From the NCBI GenBank assembly GCA_003445035.1, contig DLVV01000184.1, positions 4,522-23,119 of the forward strand: a DNA stretch of 18,598 bases. Direction: 5' to 3'. Made by a program: the position numbers and the translations under genes. Below the pieces are notes generated by a model that had not been told where the DNA came from, searched no databases, and was given only the letters and a program-made list of their open reading frames with translations. Shown one piece after another: positions 1 through 7,919 of this stretch; position 1 is the first letter of the stretch, and every line of letters starts with the position of its first letter. Source of the DNA: Planctomycetaceae bacterium (GTDB lineage: Bacteria > Planctomycetota > Planctomycetia > Planctomycetales > Planctomycetaceae).

Positions 1-1223
1 CGGCCCAGGTGATCGGTGACCCGCAGCAGGTAATCGCCATCGGCGGGAATCGTGACCCGGAAGAAGCTGTCAGGGCCACGAGAATCGTCGTTGCCGGCAA
101 TCCCGCCGCCATCGGCCTTGTAGAGGTTCATGACCGGATCGAGCCCGCTGCGGAGCCGCCGCGCGTAACACTCGATGTCGAACACCTGCCCCTTTTTGGC
201 GGCGAACTTGAAGTAGTCGATGTCGCCCTGCTTCTCGATGATGCCGTTGAACGCCTTGGGCAACTGGGACGGCGTGGCCTTGGCGATCTCGTTGTTGGGC
301 TCGACCTCCAGGTTATTGCCATGCGGGAACAGGCGGAAGCGGTTCCCCGAGGGAGCGACCTGGCCATCGGATTTCGGCTCGACTTCGAACAGTTCGCGTT
401 CCTCGGCCGGCAGCTTGAACTTCTGCTTGAACGGCCCGGCAGCGTCGCCCAGGAAGGTCACTTCGACCTCCTGTCCCATCTGTCCGCCGGCCGGATAAAC
501 GGCAGTCGGACGCGGGAAGATGCCAACGTGGAGGCGATACCGACAACTGCCACTGCCACCGTAGGCGGCTTCACGAACCTCGATGATGTAACGTCCGTCG
601 GCGGGAGCCACGGCCGAGACCACCGCGTCCTGGAAGACCAGTGGCGAGTCATCGGCGCTGGCCAACTCGAATCGCTTGGCGTCAAGAATGGCGACATAGG
701 GATCAAACAGTGTCGTTGCCAACCGCATCCCCTCGACCTCGGCGGCGATCCGCTGTCCCTTCTTGGCTTCGACCACGTAGTAGTCGACGTCCTCGCTGGT
801 CACCACTCCGGTGACAGTGATGTTCAGCGGCACCGGTTGGGGCGCCGCAAAATCACTGTTCGGTTCCTTCTCGGGGGTCGAGGCAAAGGGGCCGACCCAG
901 AAGGTCTTGTATTCACTGACACCGCTGGCTGTCCGGACCTGGGCAACATGCTGTCCCAGTCGACAGTTGGGCAGCACCTTGACGGTCGCCTTGACCTGGC
1001 CGGCAGCCGCCTCGAGCTTGGTGACTTTGAAACCAGGGCTGTAGAAGAAGATCTCCTTGGCGTCCTGCAACCGTCCGCCACTGAAGACCATCTGGTTCTC
1101 GACCCCACGCTGAACCCCGCGGGGGTTGATCCCGCCCAGCGACGGCGAGGCCGCCTGGACGGGCAGAGCCATCGCCAAGGCCAACAGCAGGGCACCAGGC
1201 ACTCGTCGGTTCAATCGTTGCAT
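1..1223 (-). CDS. Secreted PPC-domain protein, 3' end outside the window
   Basis: The frame is open from ATG at 1223 to the window edge (about 407 codons), so the C-terminus is missing. GGAG lies 9 nt before this ATG. Residues 1-25 form a Sec signal peptide ending in VQAA. An IPT/TIG-like segment (GGINPRGVQRG onward) follows. Two pre-peptidase C-terminal (PPC) type beta-sandwich domains can be seen: about 118-215, opening EPNSDFA and containing DVDYYVVEAKKGQ, and about 306 to the edge, opening EPNNEIA and containing DIDYFKFAAKKGQ. Proteins of this build are abundant in Planctomycetota and probably sit at the cell surface or in the periplasm; no enzymatic role is established. It lies downstream of the DUF1501 gene on the same strand, a pairing common in that phylum, but a 229-nt gap with a strong hairpin separates them. 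Family confidence is good; the function is unknown. Confidence 0.85.
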   Translation of the reverse strand, partial: MQRLNRRVPGALLLALAMALPVQAASPSLGGINPRGVQRGVENQMVFSGGRLQDAKEIFFYSPGFKVTKLEAAAGQVKATVKVLPNCRLGQHVAQVRTASGVSEYKTFWVGPFASTPEKEPNSDFAAPQPVPLNITVTGVVTSEDVDYYVVEAKKGQRIAAEVEGMRLATTLFDPYVAILDAKRFELASADDSPLVFQDAVVSAVAPADGRYIIEVREAAYGGSGSCRYRLHVGIFPRPTAVYPAGGQMGQEVEVTFLGDAAGPFKQKFKLPAEERELFEVEPKSDGQVAPSGNRFRLFPHGNNLEVEPNNEIAKATPSQLPKAFNGIIEKQGDIDYFKFAAKKGQVFDIECYARRLRSGLDPVMNLYKADGGGIAGNDDSRGPDSFFRVTIPADGDYLLRVTDHLG

Positions 1224-1383
1224 CTCGAATCTCTCCGGTTCGGCGAAGCAGCTGCGATCCACGCGACCTCTTTGAATGTGTCGCGTCGACCGAAACTCCA
1301 TCCTAACGCCGCGGGGGGTGAGGGTGTGGTGGGAAACTGGAAGAAAGCCGTAGTGGGCCCTTCCGGGGGGGTGTATGTAGCAG

Positions 1384-1417
1384 CACGGGCCACGCCCGCT
1401 GCCGGACGTGGCCCGTG
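1384..1417. repeat. 11-bp perfect inverted repeat (hairpin) between DUF1501 and PPC genes
   Basis: Arms CACGGGCCACG (1384-1394) and CGTGGCCCGTG (1407-1417) are perfect complements around a 12-nt loop. A T-rich run (TGTTTTCTCTT) follows on the plus strand. On the minus strand, the direction in which DUF1501 is transcribed, no T-run follows the stem. It may still end or pause the DUF1501 transcript 36 nt after its stop codon, or stabilise its 3' end. It could also be one copy of a dispersed intergenic palindrome, but no second copy occurs in this window. Confidence 0.6.
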
Positions 1418-1452
1418 ACTGTTTTCTCTTCAGGCACGAAGCCAAGCCGGAA

Positions 1453-2751
1453 CTAGGCGAGCAGTTCCTTGCGGAGCTTTCCGCCATTGACAATCTCGAT
1501 CGGGCGATCGCCAGGAGCCATCAGTTCCTTCTCGGCGACGATGCCCATGCAGTGGTAGATCGTGGTCGCCCAGTCCTCGACGCCCAGGGCGTTTTCCTCG
1601 GGCTCGCTGCCCGTGGCGTTGGACAGGCCGTAGATCGCTCCACGCTTGATGCCACCACCGGCCATCGCGGTACTGAAGACCTTGGGCCAGTGGTCGCGTC
1701 CGGCGTTTCCGTTGATCTTCGGCGTGCGACCGAACTCGGTCGCCGTGCAGACCATGGTCGAATCCAGCAGGCCGCGATCGTCGAGATCGCGGATCAGGCG
1801 GGCGTAGGCCTGATCGAAGGCCGGCATCTGGCCCCTGATACTGCCGTTGATGTTGCCGTGCATGTCCCAGCCGCCGTAGGTCAGCGTCACGTAGCGGACA
1901 CCCGCTTCGACCAACCGCCGGGCCATCAACATCCGTTGACCGGCCGAGTTGCGGCCGTACTCGTCGCGGAGCTTCTTCGGCTCCTTGGCGATGTCGAACG
2001 CTTCGCGGGCCTTCTTGGAACTGACCAGCGAGTAAGCTCGCTCGTAGAACGTATCAACCGCGTCGAGGGATTCGGCCTTCTCGCGGGTGGCAAAGTAATC
2101 GTTGACCGCGCCCAGGATCGAACGACGGCGGTTGAAACGCTTGTCGTCCACACCACCGGGAAGCTTCAGGTCCTTGACGGTGAAACTGCCGCTGGCCGGG
2201 TCGGATCCCAGGCTGAACGGAGCAAAGGAACTGGGAAGGTAGCCGGTACCGGCATAACGGTTCGGCTGGCTGGGGATGCACACGTAGGGCGGCAGGTTGT
2301 TCCGCGGCCCAAACTCGTGAGACACCACCGTACCGATACTCGGGAACTCCAACGCGGGGCTGGGACGGTACCCGGTAAACATGTTGTGAGTGCCCCGCTC
2401 GTGGGCAGCTTCGCCGTGCGTGTGCGAGTTCACAATGGTGATCTTGTCGGCGATCTGAGCCGTATTCTTCAGGGTCTCGTTGAGCCGACCACCGGACACC
2501 TTCGTAGCGATCGAACCCATCGGGCCGCGGTACTCCAGCGGAGCGTACGGCTTCGGGTCCCAGGTCTCCTGGTGGGCCTGGCCACCCGGGAAGAAGATAA
2601 AGATCACCGATTTCGCGGTGCCTTCCTTGCTCTCGAAAAACTTCTGGTCCGCCTGGGCTTTCTCTGCGCGAAACAGGTCAGCCATCGTGAGGCCGAGTCC
2701 GCCGAGGTAACCGGCATAAAGGAAGTCACGCCGAGACGCTTTATGAGCCAT
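1453..2751 (-). CDS. DUF1501 family protein, Tat-exported
   Basis: A 432-residue protein starting at ATG 2751, with GGAG 8 nt upstream. A TTG directly before it is in frame but less likely to be the start. The N-terminus carries a twin-arginine motif (SRRDFL, residues 6-11) and a hydrophobic stretch, so export in folded form is expected. The body has the DUF1501 hallmarks: FFPGGQAHQETWDP near residue 55, NSHTHGEAAHERGTHNMFTGY, a GGWDMHGN segment and a TEFGRTP motif before the C-terminal NGGKLRKELL. DUF1501 resembles the alkaline-phosphatase/sulfatase fold and is greatly expanded in Planctomycetota, where such genes often sit beside DUF1549/DUF1553 cytochrome-like genes and PPC-domain genes. 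Only the PPC neighbour is seen here. The biochemical role is not established; a periplasmic role in handling polymers is a guess. The family call is secure. Confidence 0.93.
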   Translation of the reverse strand: MAHKASRRDFLYAGYLGGLGLTMADLFRAEKAQADQKFFESKEGTAKSVIFIFFPGGQAHQETWDPKPYAPLEYRGPMGSIATKVSGGRLNETLKNTAQIADKITIVNSHTHGEAAHERGTHNMFTGYRPSPALEFPSIGTVVSHEFGPRNNLPPYVCIPSQPNRYAGTGYLPSSFAPFSLGSDPASGSFTVKDLKLPGGVDDKRFNRRRSILGAVNDYFATREKAESLDAVDTFYERAYSLVSSKKAREAFDIAKEPKKLRDEYGRNSAGQRMLMARRLVEAGVRYVTLTYGGWDMHGNINGSIRGQMPAFDQAYARLIRDLDDRGLLDSTMVCTATEFGRTPKINGNAGRDHWPKVFSTAMAGGGIKRGAIYGLSNATGSEPEENALGVEDWATTIYHCMGIVAEKELMAPGDRPIEIVNGGKLRKELLA

Positions 2752-2892
2752 CAATTCATCTCCTTGAAGTACCCAGCAACGCGCGTCGTCCTGACGCTGT
2801 CGCTGTTATGGCTACCGTATGATTTGTTCATCGTCGAAATGCAGTCTGCCAGCTCTCTCTAAACAGGCCGGCCACCAAGCCGCATCATTTTA

Positions 2893-2908
2893 GTTGGAAA
2901 CATCCAAC
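2893..2908. repeat. Short hairpin in the 239-nt gap upstream of DUF1501
   Basis: GTTGGA (2893-2898) and TCCAAC (2903-2908) form a perfect 6-bp stem around an AACA loop, in the most AT-rich part of the 2752-2990 gap. It could be an operator for the DUF1501 gene or a weak terminator for the small gene ending at 2991; on the minus strand the stem is followed by TAAAATGATG rather than a T-run. I see no convincing -35/-10 pair in the gap and no other gene there. Confidence 0.3.
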
Positions 2909-2990
2909 CCATCATAAAACGCTTGCGCGTTGGAGACAGTGATACACCACCATCCGGCCGTTAGTCAAGTGTCTTGTCGCGGGACGTCGG

Positions 2991-3557
2991 TCAATTTCCT
3001 CCCGGGGGAACGGCATCACGCGATCGATCGGTCTCGTTCGGCTCTGCGAGCCCTCCGAGTGAGTTCAACGACTGTTTCAATTGCAGAATTTCACGCGCCG
3101 ACTGCAGCGAAAGCCCCTCGAGCTCCTCGGCCCACAATCGCTTGTCCGAAGCGCTGGCAGCGGGCAGTTCCTCTTCGATCAGAAATTCGATCTGCGCCGC
3201 GGTGGCCACCGTTTCAGAGTTTCTGATCGGCTCGGCGACATCCGTTCCCGACAAGCCGTCCAGCCGATTCTCGCCGCGCAACGCTTCGGGGAAAAACTGG
3301 CGATTGGGCCCATGTTGCTGTCGGGCCCCGGTCACGGATGTCCCGTCACTTTCGGATTCGGCCATCACCGGCAACGACCCAAACAGTGCCCCCGACGCAC
3401 TCAACTCTCGCCCCGGTCCATTCGATGGCTGGCCCAACCGCGAATCGCCGTTGTGCCGTGACACCACGGGCGTCGAATCCCAACGGCCCATCACAAAACC
3501 GACCAGGCAAGCTGCGAGAACGATGACCGACTGAAGAATCATCCGTGAGGCGTTCAT
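2991..3557 (-). CDS. Membrane-anchored hypothetical protein
   Basis: I do not recognise a family. The start is placed at ATG 3557 because GAGGAA lies 7 nt upstream and the protein then opens with a plausible membrane segment; the frame stays open to 3620 but that extension is Cys/Arg-rich and unlikely. The 188-residue product begins MNASRMILQSV, with one hydrophobic helix (about residues 6-24) followed by RWDS, so it is probably an inner-membrane protein with its bulk outside the cytoplasm. The middle is low-complexity and polar (SRHNGDSRLGQPSNGPG). The C-terminal third (QIEFLIEEELPAAS to LKQSLNSL) looks alpha-helical and amphipathic, perhaps a short coiled coil. It follows arfB on the same strand with 104 nt between them and precedes DUF1501. 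Real-gene confidence is good because the start site, membrane helix and composition agree. Confidence 0.65.
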   Translation of the reverse strand: MNASRMILQSVIVLAACLVGFVMGRWDSTPVVSRHNGDSRLGQPSNGPGRELSASGALFGSLPVMAESESDGTSVTGARQQHGPNRQFFPEALRGENRLDGLSGTDVAEPIRNSETVATAAQIEFLIEEELPAASASDKRLWAEELEGLSLQSAREILQLKQSLNSLGGLAEPNETDRSRDAVPPGGN

Positions 3558-3627
3558 GTCAGCATTCCTCGAGCATCGGCGGCCGCAGCGGCAGAACGAT
3601 ACCGAAGAAAGCGTCGTCACGACAAGA

Positions 3628-3657
3628 TCGGTTTGACAGGTGTCACTCCCAAACCGA
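3628..3657. repeat. 8-bp inverted repeat just after arfB
   Basis: TCGGTTTG (3628-3635) pairs with CAAACCGA (3650-3657) around a 14-nt loop, 4 nt past the arfB stop codon in the direction of arfB transcription. There is no T-run after it on the minus strand, so it is only a candidate terminator or 3'-end stabiliser for arfB. It could equally be an operator for the next gene. Confidence 0.35.
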
Positions 3658-3661
3658 CACC

Positions 3662-4120
3662 CTATTCCCCGTCTCCGGGCCGCGATCTCATCTGCTTCTG
3701 CCGAGACCTTTGCTTCTTCTGTTTGAGCCTGCGTTCCTTCGACGCACGTGTCGGCCGCGTCGGCCGACGTTTGCGTGGTGGCGACGACACCTGGCGGATC
3801 ATCTCGGCCAGCTTCTCCAGGCAGTCCGAACGGTTCGTCTCTCGGTCCCGGGTCCGCTGGCTGGTCACCAGGAATTCACCCTCACCGGTGATCCTCGTCC
3901 CAAACGTCTCCCGAATCCGTTCCCGCAACCCCTCGTCGATACTTGGCGAGCAGAGCACCCGCCACCTCAATCGCACCTTCGTGCTCGTCTTGTTGACTTT
4001 CTGCCCGCCCGGACCCGACGAACGCATGTACTCGAAGTCGAATTCGGTCAACGGGATCGACACGCCGGAATCGACGACCAGGTGACCGTCACGGGCAGGA
4101 TTCGTGTGAGTGGCGGCCAT
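3662..4120 (-). CDS. arfB: ArfB/YaeJ-type peptidyl-tRNA hydrolase (ribosome rescue)
   Basis: A 152-residue protein from ATG 4120; an in-frame GTG directly upstream is an alternative, and AGGA about 8 nt before the ATG supports the ATG. The GGQ motif (residues 38-40) sits in SSGPGGQKVNKTSTKVRLRW, the signature of stand-alone release-factor catalytic domains. The length matches ArfB/ICT1 (about 140 residues) rather than full RF1/RF2, and there is no codon-recognition domain. The C-terminal 45 residues are very basic (PPRKRRPTRPTR, KERRLKQKKQRSRQKQ), like the ArfB tail that enters the empty mRNA channel of stalled ribosomes. It would hydrolyse peptidyl-tRNA on non-stop ribosomes in the cytoplasm. 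It is divergent from the LarA-like gene, with 134 nt between the two starts. Confidence in family and role is high. Confidence 0.92.
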   Translation of the reverse strand: MAATHTNPARDGHLVVDSGVSIPLTEFDFEYMRSSGPGGQKVNKTSTKVRLRWRVLCSPSIDEGLRERIRETFGTRITGEGEFLVTSQRTRDRETNRSDCLEKLAEMIRQVSSPPRKRRPTRPTRASKERRLKQKKQRSRQKQMRSRPGDGE

Positions 4121-4254
4121 CACTGGAGTCCTGGTGGACCTTCTCTGAAAACCGTCTTAGACTAGTCCTTTGTTCCGCAACAACACCCTAGCAGATCCGA
4201 TCGCTGCCCCAACGGCATTTGGCGGCCGAGTGCGATTGGCTCCGGAGAGACACG

Positions 4255-5538
4255 ATGCAACTTCCCCAGATGATCCGGGTCAAACAGACCTTCGAGTCGC
4301 CCCGCGTCGCCAGCATTCCTGACGAAGTTGCCGGCCAACTGGGGAGCCTGGCTCTCGACCAGTCCATCCAACCCGGGCAGACGGTGGCCATCTCGGCCGG
4401 CAGCCGAGGGATCGCCAATATCGCCGAGATCATCAAGGCCGCCTGCGATCACATCAAGACACTGGGAGCCCACCCTGTGATCATCCCCGCCATGGGCTCG
4501 CACGGCGGTGGCACCGCCGAGGGCCAACGGGACATCATCGAGAGTTACGGAATCACCGAGGAATTCACCGGCGGCGAGATCCGTGCGTCGATGGAGACGG
4601 TGATCGTCGACGAAACGCCTCAGGGAATCCCTGTCCACTTTGACAAACACGCCTCCGAAGCCGACCACGTGATTGTCTGCGGACGGATCAAGCCCCACAC
4701 GAATTTCGTCGGTGACATCGAGTCCGGCCTGCACAAGATGATGCTGATCGGCCTGGGCAAGCACGAGGGCGCCAAAATCTACCACCGCGCGATCCAGGAC
4801 TACAGCTGGCTCGAGATCGTGATGGCCGTCGGAGAGAGTGTGCTCGAGAAGTGCAGCGTCGTGGCCGGACTGGCGATCGTCGAAAATGCGTCCGACGAGA
4901 CGGCGGTGATCGAGGCCGTCCGACCGGGCGAATTCTTCGAACGCGAGAAGGCCCTGCTTCGGCAGGCCAAGGAGTGGATGCCGCGGCTGCCCTTCGACGC
5001 GGTCGACCTGCTGATCGTCGACGAGATCGGCAAGAACGTCAGCGGTTCGGGCATGGACACCAACGTCATCGGCCGCAAGTACAACGATCACTCGGCCACC
5101 GACAACGACGGGGTACGGGTCCGACGGATCTTCGTCCGCGGATTGACCAGCGAGACACACGGCAACGCCTGCGGGCTGGGCATGGCCGAGATCACCAACC
5201 GGCGAACGATCGCCGAGATCGACCAGTCGGCCACGGCGATCAACGCCCTGACCGGGGGACATCCGTCCGCGGCAGGGATGCCGATCGCCCTCGAGACCGA
5301 CCGCGACTGTCTCGAGGCCATCATCCCGACGATCGGCCTGACCGACCCGGAGAACGCCCGGGTGGTGCATATCACCAACACGATGCTGGTCGGCGAAACG
5401 CTGGTCAGCGACGCATTCGCCGATGCGATTACCGCCAGGGAGGACCTCGAGGTCCTCGACGCCGCCGAGGAGATGCAGTTCGACGACGAGGACAACCTCG
5501 TTCCGGTCGCCGCCGCCGGCGCCGCAGTGCACGCCTGA
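4255..5538 (+). CDS. LarA/DUF2088-type lactate-racemase-like protein
   Basis: The start is set at ATG 4255, not the in-frame ATG at 4219, because GGAGA lies 6 nt upstream. The 427-residue product has no signal peptide and is probably cytoplasmic. It contains SHGGGTAEGQ (H83 within residues 82-89), CGRIKPHTNF (H148), then SGLHKMMLIG (K161) and GAKIYH (H177). In nickel-pincer lactate racemase LarA, two catalytic histidines, a cofactor-binding lysine and a nickel-binding histidine 16 residues after that lysine are essential. H83, H148, K161 and H177 could match them, and the K161-H177 spacing is also 16; this alignment was made by eye. If it holds, the enzyme racemises or epimerises a 2-hydroxy acid. 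No larB, larC or larE maturation gene is in the window. The gene converges on the MFS gene with 14 nt between their ends. The family is fairly sure, the substrate unknown. Confidence 0.8.
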   Translation: MQLPQMIRVKQTFESPRVASIPDEVAGQLGSLALDQSIQPGQTVAISAGSRGIANIAEIIKAACDHIKTLGAHPVIIPAMGSHGGGTAEGQRDIIESYGITEEFTGGEIRASMETVIVDETPQGIPVHFDKHASEADHVIVCGRIKPHTNFVGDIESGLHKMMLIGLGKHEGAKIYHRAIQDYSWLEIVMAVGESVLEKCSVVAGLAIVENASDETAVIEAVRPGEFFEREKALLRQAKEWMPRLPFDAVDLLIVDEIGKNVSGSGMDTNVIGRKYNDHSATDNDGVRVRRIFVRGLTSETHGNACGLGMAEITNRRTIAEIDQSATAINALTGGHPSAAGMPIALETDRDCLEAIIPTIGLTDPENARVVHITNTMLVGETLVSDAFADAITAREDLEVLDAAEEMQFDDEDNLVPVAAAGAAVHA

Positions 5539-5552
5539 GAGACGTCGTCGAG

Positions 5553-6932
5553 TCAAGATGGCAGTGGTTGTACCGGCCGCCTGGCCGTCACCACGCCGGC
5601 CCCGGCCACGATCGGCAGGACCGCGAAGATGATCAACGCGCTCGAGTAGCTGCCGGTCCAATCCCAGCTGACCGCCAATGGCAACGGGCCGCAAGCGGCA
5701 GCGACCACCGCCGCAGCCATGGCGACGCCCCGGATCGCGCCTTGATTGGTCCGGCCGTAGTAGTTGATCCAGACGGCCGTCCCTGCCGTGCGAATGATGC
5801 CTCCCTGAAGACCCAGCAGCGAGCCGTACACCAACGCCCATCCCGGACTCGGCATCCCCAGCATCAGCCCGACACCGGCAGCCAGGAACAGCATCGAGAC
5901 AGTCAGGAGATATCGTTCGTAGCCCATGTCGGTCAGCAGGCCCGCCAACACTCCGGTCACGGTCGCCACACTCGCCTGCAGGCCCAGCAACAGCAGGGCG
6001 TTGGTTCTCCCGATGTCATGAACGGCCAACAGAGACACCTGGTGGAAGATCAACCCGGTTCCCACCATTGACGTGACGCACAACACCGCCAGCAACTTCC
6101 AGAAGCTGCTCAACCGCAGCGTTTGCCCGACAGTGAGATCGTCGATCGTCGGTTCGCCCGCAACCTCCAACTCATTCTCCGTCGGTCCGGAGCCTTCGTC
6201 ATCCTGCCAACGCCCGTCGGGCAGCAGGCCCAGCGGCTCGGGCCGATCACGAATCAACAACAACGCCGGAAGCACCAGGCCGCCCCAGACCATCACCGCC
6301 AGGTGCTTCCAGGCACTACGCCAGCCAAACTCCTCGATGAGGAAGTTGTTGAGCATCGGGATGGTCATCACCGAGACCGCGCCCCCGAGCCCGACGACAC
6401 CCATCGCCAAGCCGCGGCGTCGCTGGAACCATTCTCCGACCAGCCACGTGGCCGAAAGCGTCACGGCCCCTTGGCCGATACTGCGGATCATGGTGAAACC
6501 GATCGACAGTCCCAACAAACTGTCGATCGACGACATCCAGATGCAGGCGGTACCCAGCAGCAGGCCCAGGCCCGGCAACAGCACCCGGGCACCGAGCCGA
6601 TCGAGCAACCAGCCAATCCCTGGTAACAGCACTCCGCCGACCAGGCCGGCGATGAGATAGGCGAACGAATAGTCGGTGCGACGAAGACCGAGATCCCCGA
6701 GCATCGGGTCGATGAACACGGCGACCGAGAAGGACTGCCCGGGTGCCGAGAGGTACATCCCCAGCGTGCCGATTCCCAGCATGACCCAGGCGGGATGCAG
6801 TCGCCGCCGGGGCGGCACGAGAAACCGGGAATCGGAAACGGAAATACCTGGGGCAGAATCGGTTGCAGACACAGGGCAGGGCAGGGGGGGGAGTGGCGGA
6901 ACGCAAGGGGACCTTCTAGAGGTCGGGACCAT
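5553..6932 (-). CDS. MFS transporter (monocarboxylate/oxalate-formate antiporter-like)
   Basis: A 459-residue protein with about 12 hydrophobic helices in two halves separated by a polar loop rich in Asp, Glu and Pro (RDRPEPLGLLPDGRWQDDEGSG). The first half has the MFS loop 2-3 signature in the form GWLLDRLGARVLLPGLG. The pattern resembles the MCT and oxalate:formate antiporter branch, which moves small organic acids, but the substrate cannot be read from sequence. The first 45 or so residues are Pro/Ser-rich and cytosolic. The start is uncertain: ATG 6932 is used, TTG 6935 is possible, and the only strong Shine-Dalgarno (GGAGGGG, 6949-6955) is 13-16 nt away, which is long. It is the last gene after SDR and thuA-like, 30 nt behind the latter, so it is probably in that operon. 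Its neighbour across the convergent junction is LarA-like, which fits organic-acid uptake or release (inference). Confidence 0.88.
   Translation of the reverse strand: MVPTSRRSPCVPPLPPLPCPVSATDSAPGISVSDSRFLVPPRRRLHPAWVMLGIGTLGMYLSAPGQSFSVAVFIDPMLGDLGLRRTDYSFAYLIAGLVGGVLLPGIGWLLDRLGARVLLPGLGLLLGTACIWMSSIDSLLGLSIGFTMIRSIGQGAVTLSATWLVGEWFQRRRGLAMGVVGLGGAVSVMTIPMLNNFLIEEFGWRSAWKHLAVMVWGGLVLPALLLIRDRPEPLGLLPDGRWQDDEGSGPTENELEVAGEPTIDDLTVGQTLRLSSFWKLLAVLCVTSMVGTGLIFHQVSLLAVHDIGRTNALLLLGLQASVATVTGVLAGLLTDMGYERYLLTVSMLFLAAGVGLMLGMPSPGWALVYGSLLGLQGGIIRTAGTAVWINYYGRTNQGAIRGVAMAAAVVAAACGPLPLAVSWDWTGSYSSALIIFAVLPIVAGAGVVTARRPVQPLPS
6884..6891. repeat. G8 homopolymer in the 5' part of the MFS gene
   Basis: Eight consecutive G on the plus strand (C8 in the coding strand) fall within the Pro-rich N-terminal extension of the MFS transporter, around codons 14-17. 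Slippage by one base would shift the frame before the first membrane helix. It may be only an accident of a Pro-rich stretch in a GC-rich genome. Confidence 0.6.
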
Positions 6933-6962
6933 CAACGTAAAGGCCAGACCCCTCCGGTACGT

Positions 6963-7919
6963 CTAGGGCAGTTGCGCCCCCAGCCACCGGGAAGCGTTCT
7001 CCAGCACCTGCAACGGCATCGGCTCGAAGTACACCCCGTAAGTCTCGTGACCGGGCCGGAAATAGAAGACCTTCCCCTTGCCAAGATTCCAGATCATCCC
7101 GCTACGAAACCGCTCACCGGCCTCCCATCGCTCTTCGAACACCACCACGTCGGGTGCCGGAACGTGAAACGGTTCGTCGTACATCTCGGTGTGCGCAACG
7201 CTCCAGGTCTTGGGCAACCCGCGAGCGATCGGATGTTCGGGCACCTTCGTGACGATCGTCGACGGCTTGCCGTCTGGACGGTAGGCCGGAAAACAACAGT
7301 TCGGCAGCCGCAGGTTCACCTCGTACCGACCGTCCTTGTTGCGGAAGAACGACGCGGCCGGTGTCAGTGCCGCGCTCCGTTTGGGGGCCCGGTACAAGGG
7401 CGGATCGGGAGGCAGCAGCTTCAGCACCGCCTTGGCGCGAGCCGCGGCCGGAACCTGCCCCAATGCCTCCTCTTTCGCCCGTGCGTTCATCGCTTCGATG
7501 AATGGCGTCGACCAGTGTGCCGAGTGCAACGCGATCAGCGACAGCTTGCCGGCCCGGATCCGTTTCACGATCCGTTTCCCCTGGTTGGGCTTGATCAATC
7601 CCTGCCGGACATGCCCCCACCAGACCAGGACGTCGCACTGGTCGAGAACCTTATCGGAAATCCCCTGGCCGGGATCATCCAGCGACACCGACTTCACGCT
7701 CAGCCCCGGACGAACCGACAAAGCCTTGGCGATCTGGTTGCCCAGGAAGTCAGGGTAGGCCTGCTTCTGTCGCGGCTGCCGTTCATCCCAGACGACGACC
7801 CGGACCGGACCGCCCTTTTTCTTCCCGGCGGCATCCGCAGCGGCGGTCGGCAGAAGCCCGCCGCCAAGCAACATCCCCACGCCCGCCATCACCGCCACTC
7901 TCTTGTTGACCCATCTCAT
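6963..7919 (-). CDS. Exported ThuA-domain protein
   Basis: A 318-residue protein from ATG 7919, preceded by GAGGAG about 5 nt upstream. The ATG overlaps the stop of the SDR gene as ATGA, so the two are translationally coupled. Residues 1-30 form a Sec signal peptide (hydrophobic VAVMAGVGMLLGGGLL, then TAAADAAG). The mature part follows the ThuA (trehalose-utilisation) pattern, a class I glutamine-amidotransferase-like fold: VRVVVWDERQP at 39-50, DVLVWWGH at 96-103, LIALHSAHWS at 128-137, a HPIARGLP segment and a C-terminal GKVFYFRPGHETY. ThuA proteins are linked to disaccharide catabolism and occur in many planctomycete paralogues; the catalytic role is poorly defined and the amidotransferase Cys is not conserved. 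Here the signal peptide implies a periplasmic role beside a sugar or hydroxy-acid dehydrogenase and a transporter. The family is secure and the substrate unknown. Confidence 0.88.
   Translation of the reverse strand: MRWVNKRVAVMAGVGMLLGGGLLPTAAADAAGKKKGGPVRVVVWDERQPRQKQAYPDFLGNQIAKALSVRPGLSVKSVSLDDPGQGISDKVLDQCDVLVWWGHVRQGLIKPNQGKRIVKRIRAGKLSLIALHSAHWSTPFIEAMNARAKEEALGQVPAAARAKAVLKLLPPDPPLYRAPKRSAALTPAASFFRNKDGRYEVNLRLPNCCFPAYRPDGKPSTIVTKVPEHPIARGLPKTWSVAHTEMYDEPFHVPAPDVVVFEERWEAGERFRSGMIWNLGKGKVFYFRPGHETYGVYFEPMPLQVLENASRWLGAQLP

Noticed and set aside
9..1418. Long plus-strand open frame opposite the PPC-domain gene
   Set aside because: The minus strand carries a coherent signal peptide and PPC domains; the plus frame has low-complexity composition expected of an antisense shadow in GC-rich DNA.
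1408..2862. 484-codon plus-strand frame opposite DUF1501
   Set aside because: It is antisense to a clear family member and has no recognisable motif.
4160..4167. GACTAGTC palindrome, also present at 16543-16550
   Set aside because: An 8-bp palindrome found twice in 18.6 kb without shared context; the second copy overlaps the pckG stop codon, so chance is the simpler explanation.
4162..5841. 559-codon minus-strand frame opposite the LarA-like gene
   Set aside because: Asp/Gly/Arg-rich shadow; it also overlaps the 3' end of the MFS gene in another frame.
4851..6071. 406-codon plus-strand frame
   Set aside because: Extremely Arg-rich shadow spanning the LarA and MFS genes.
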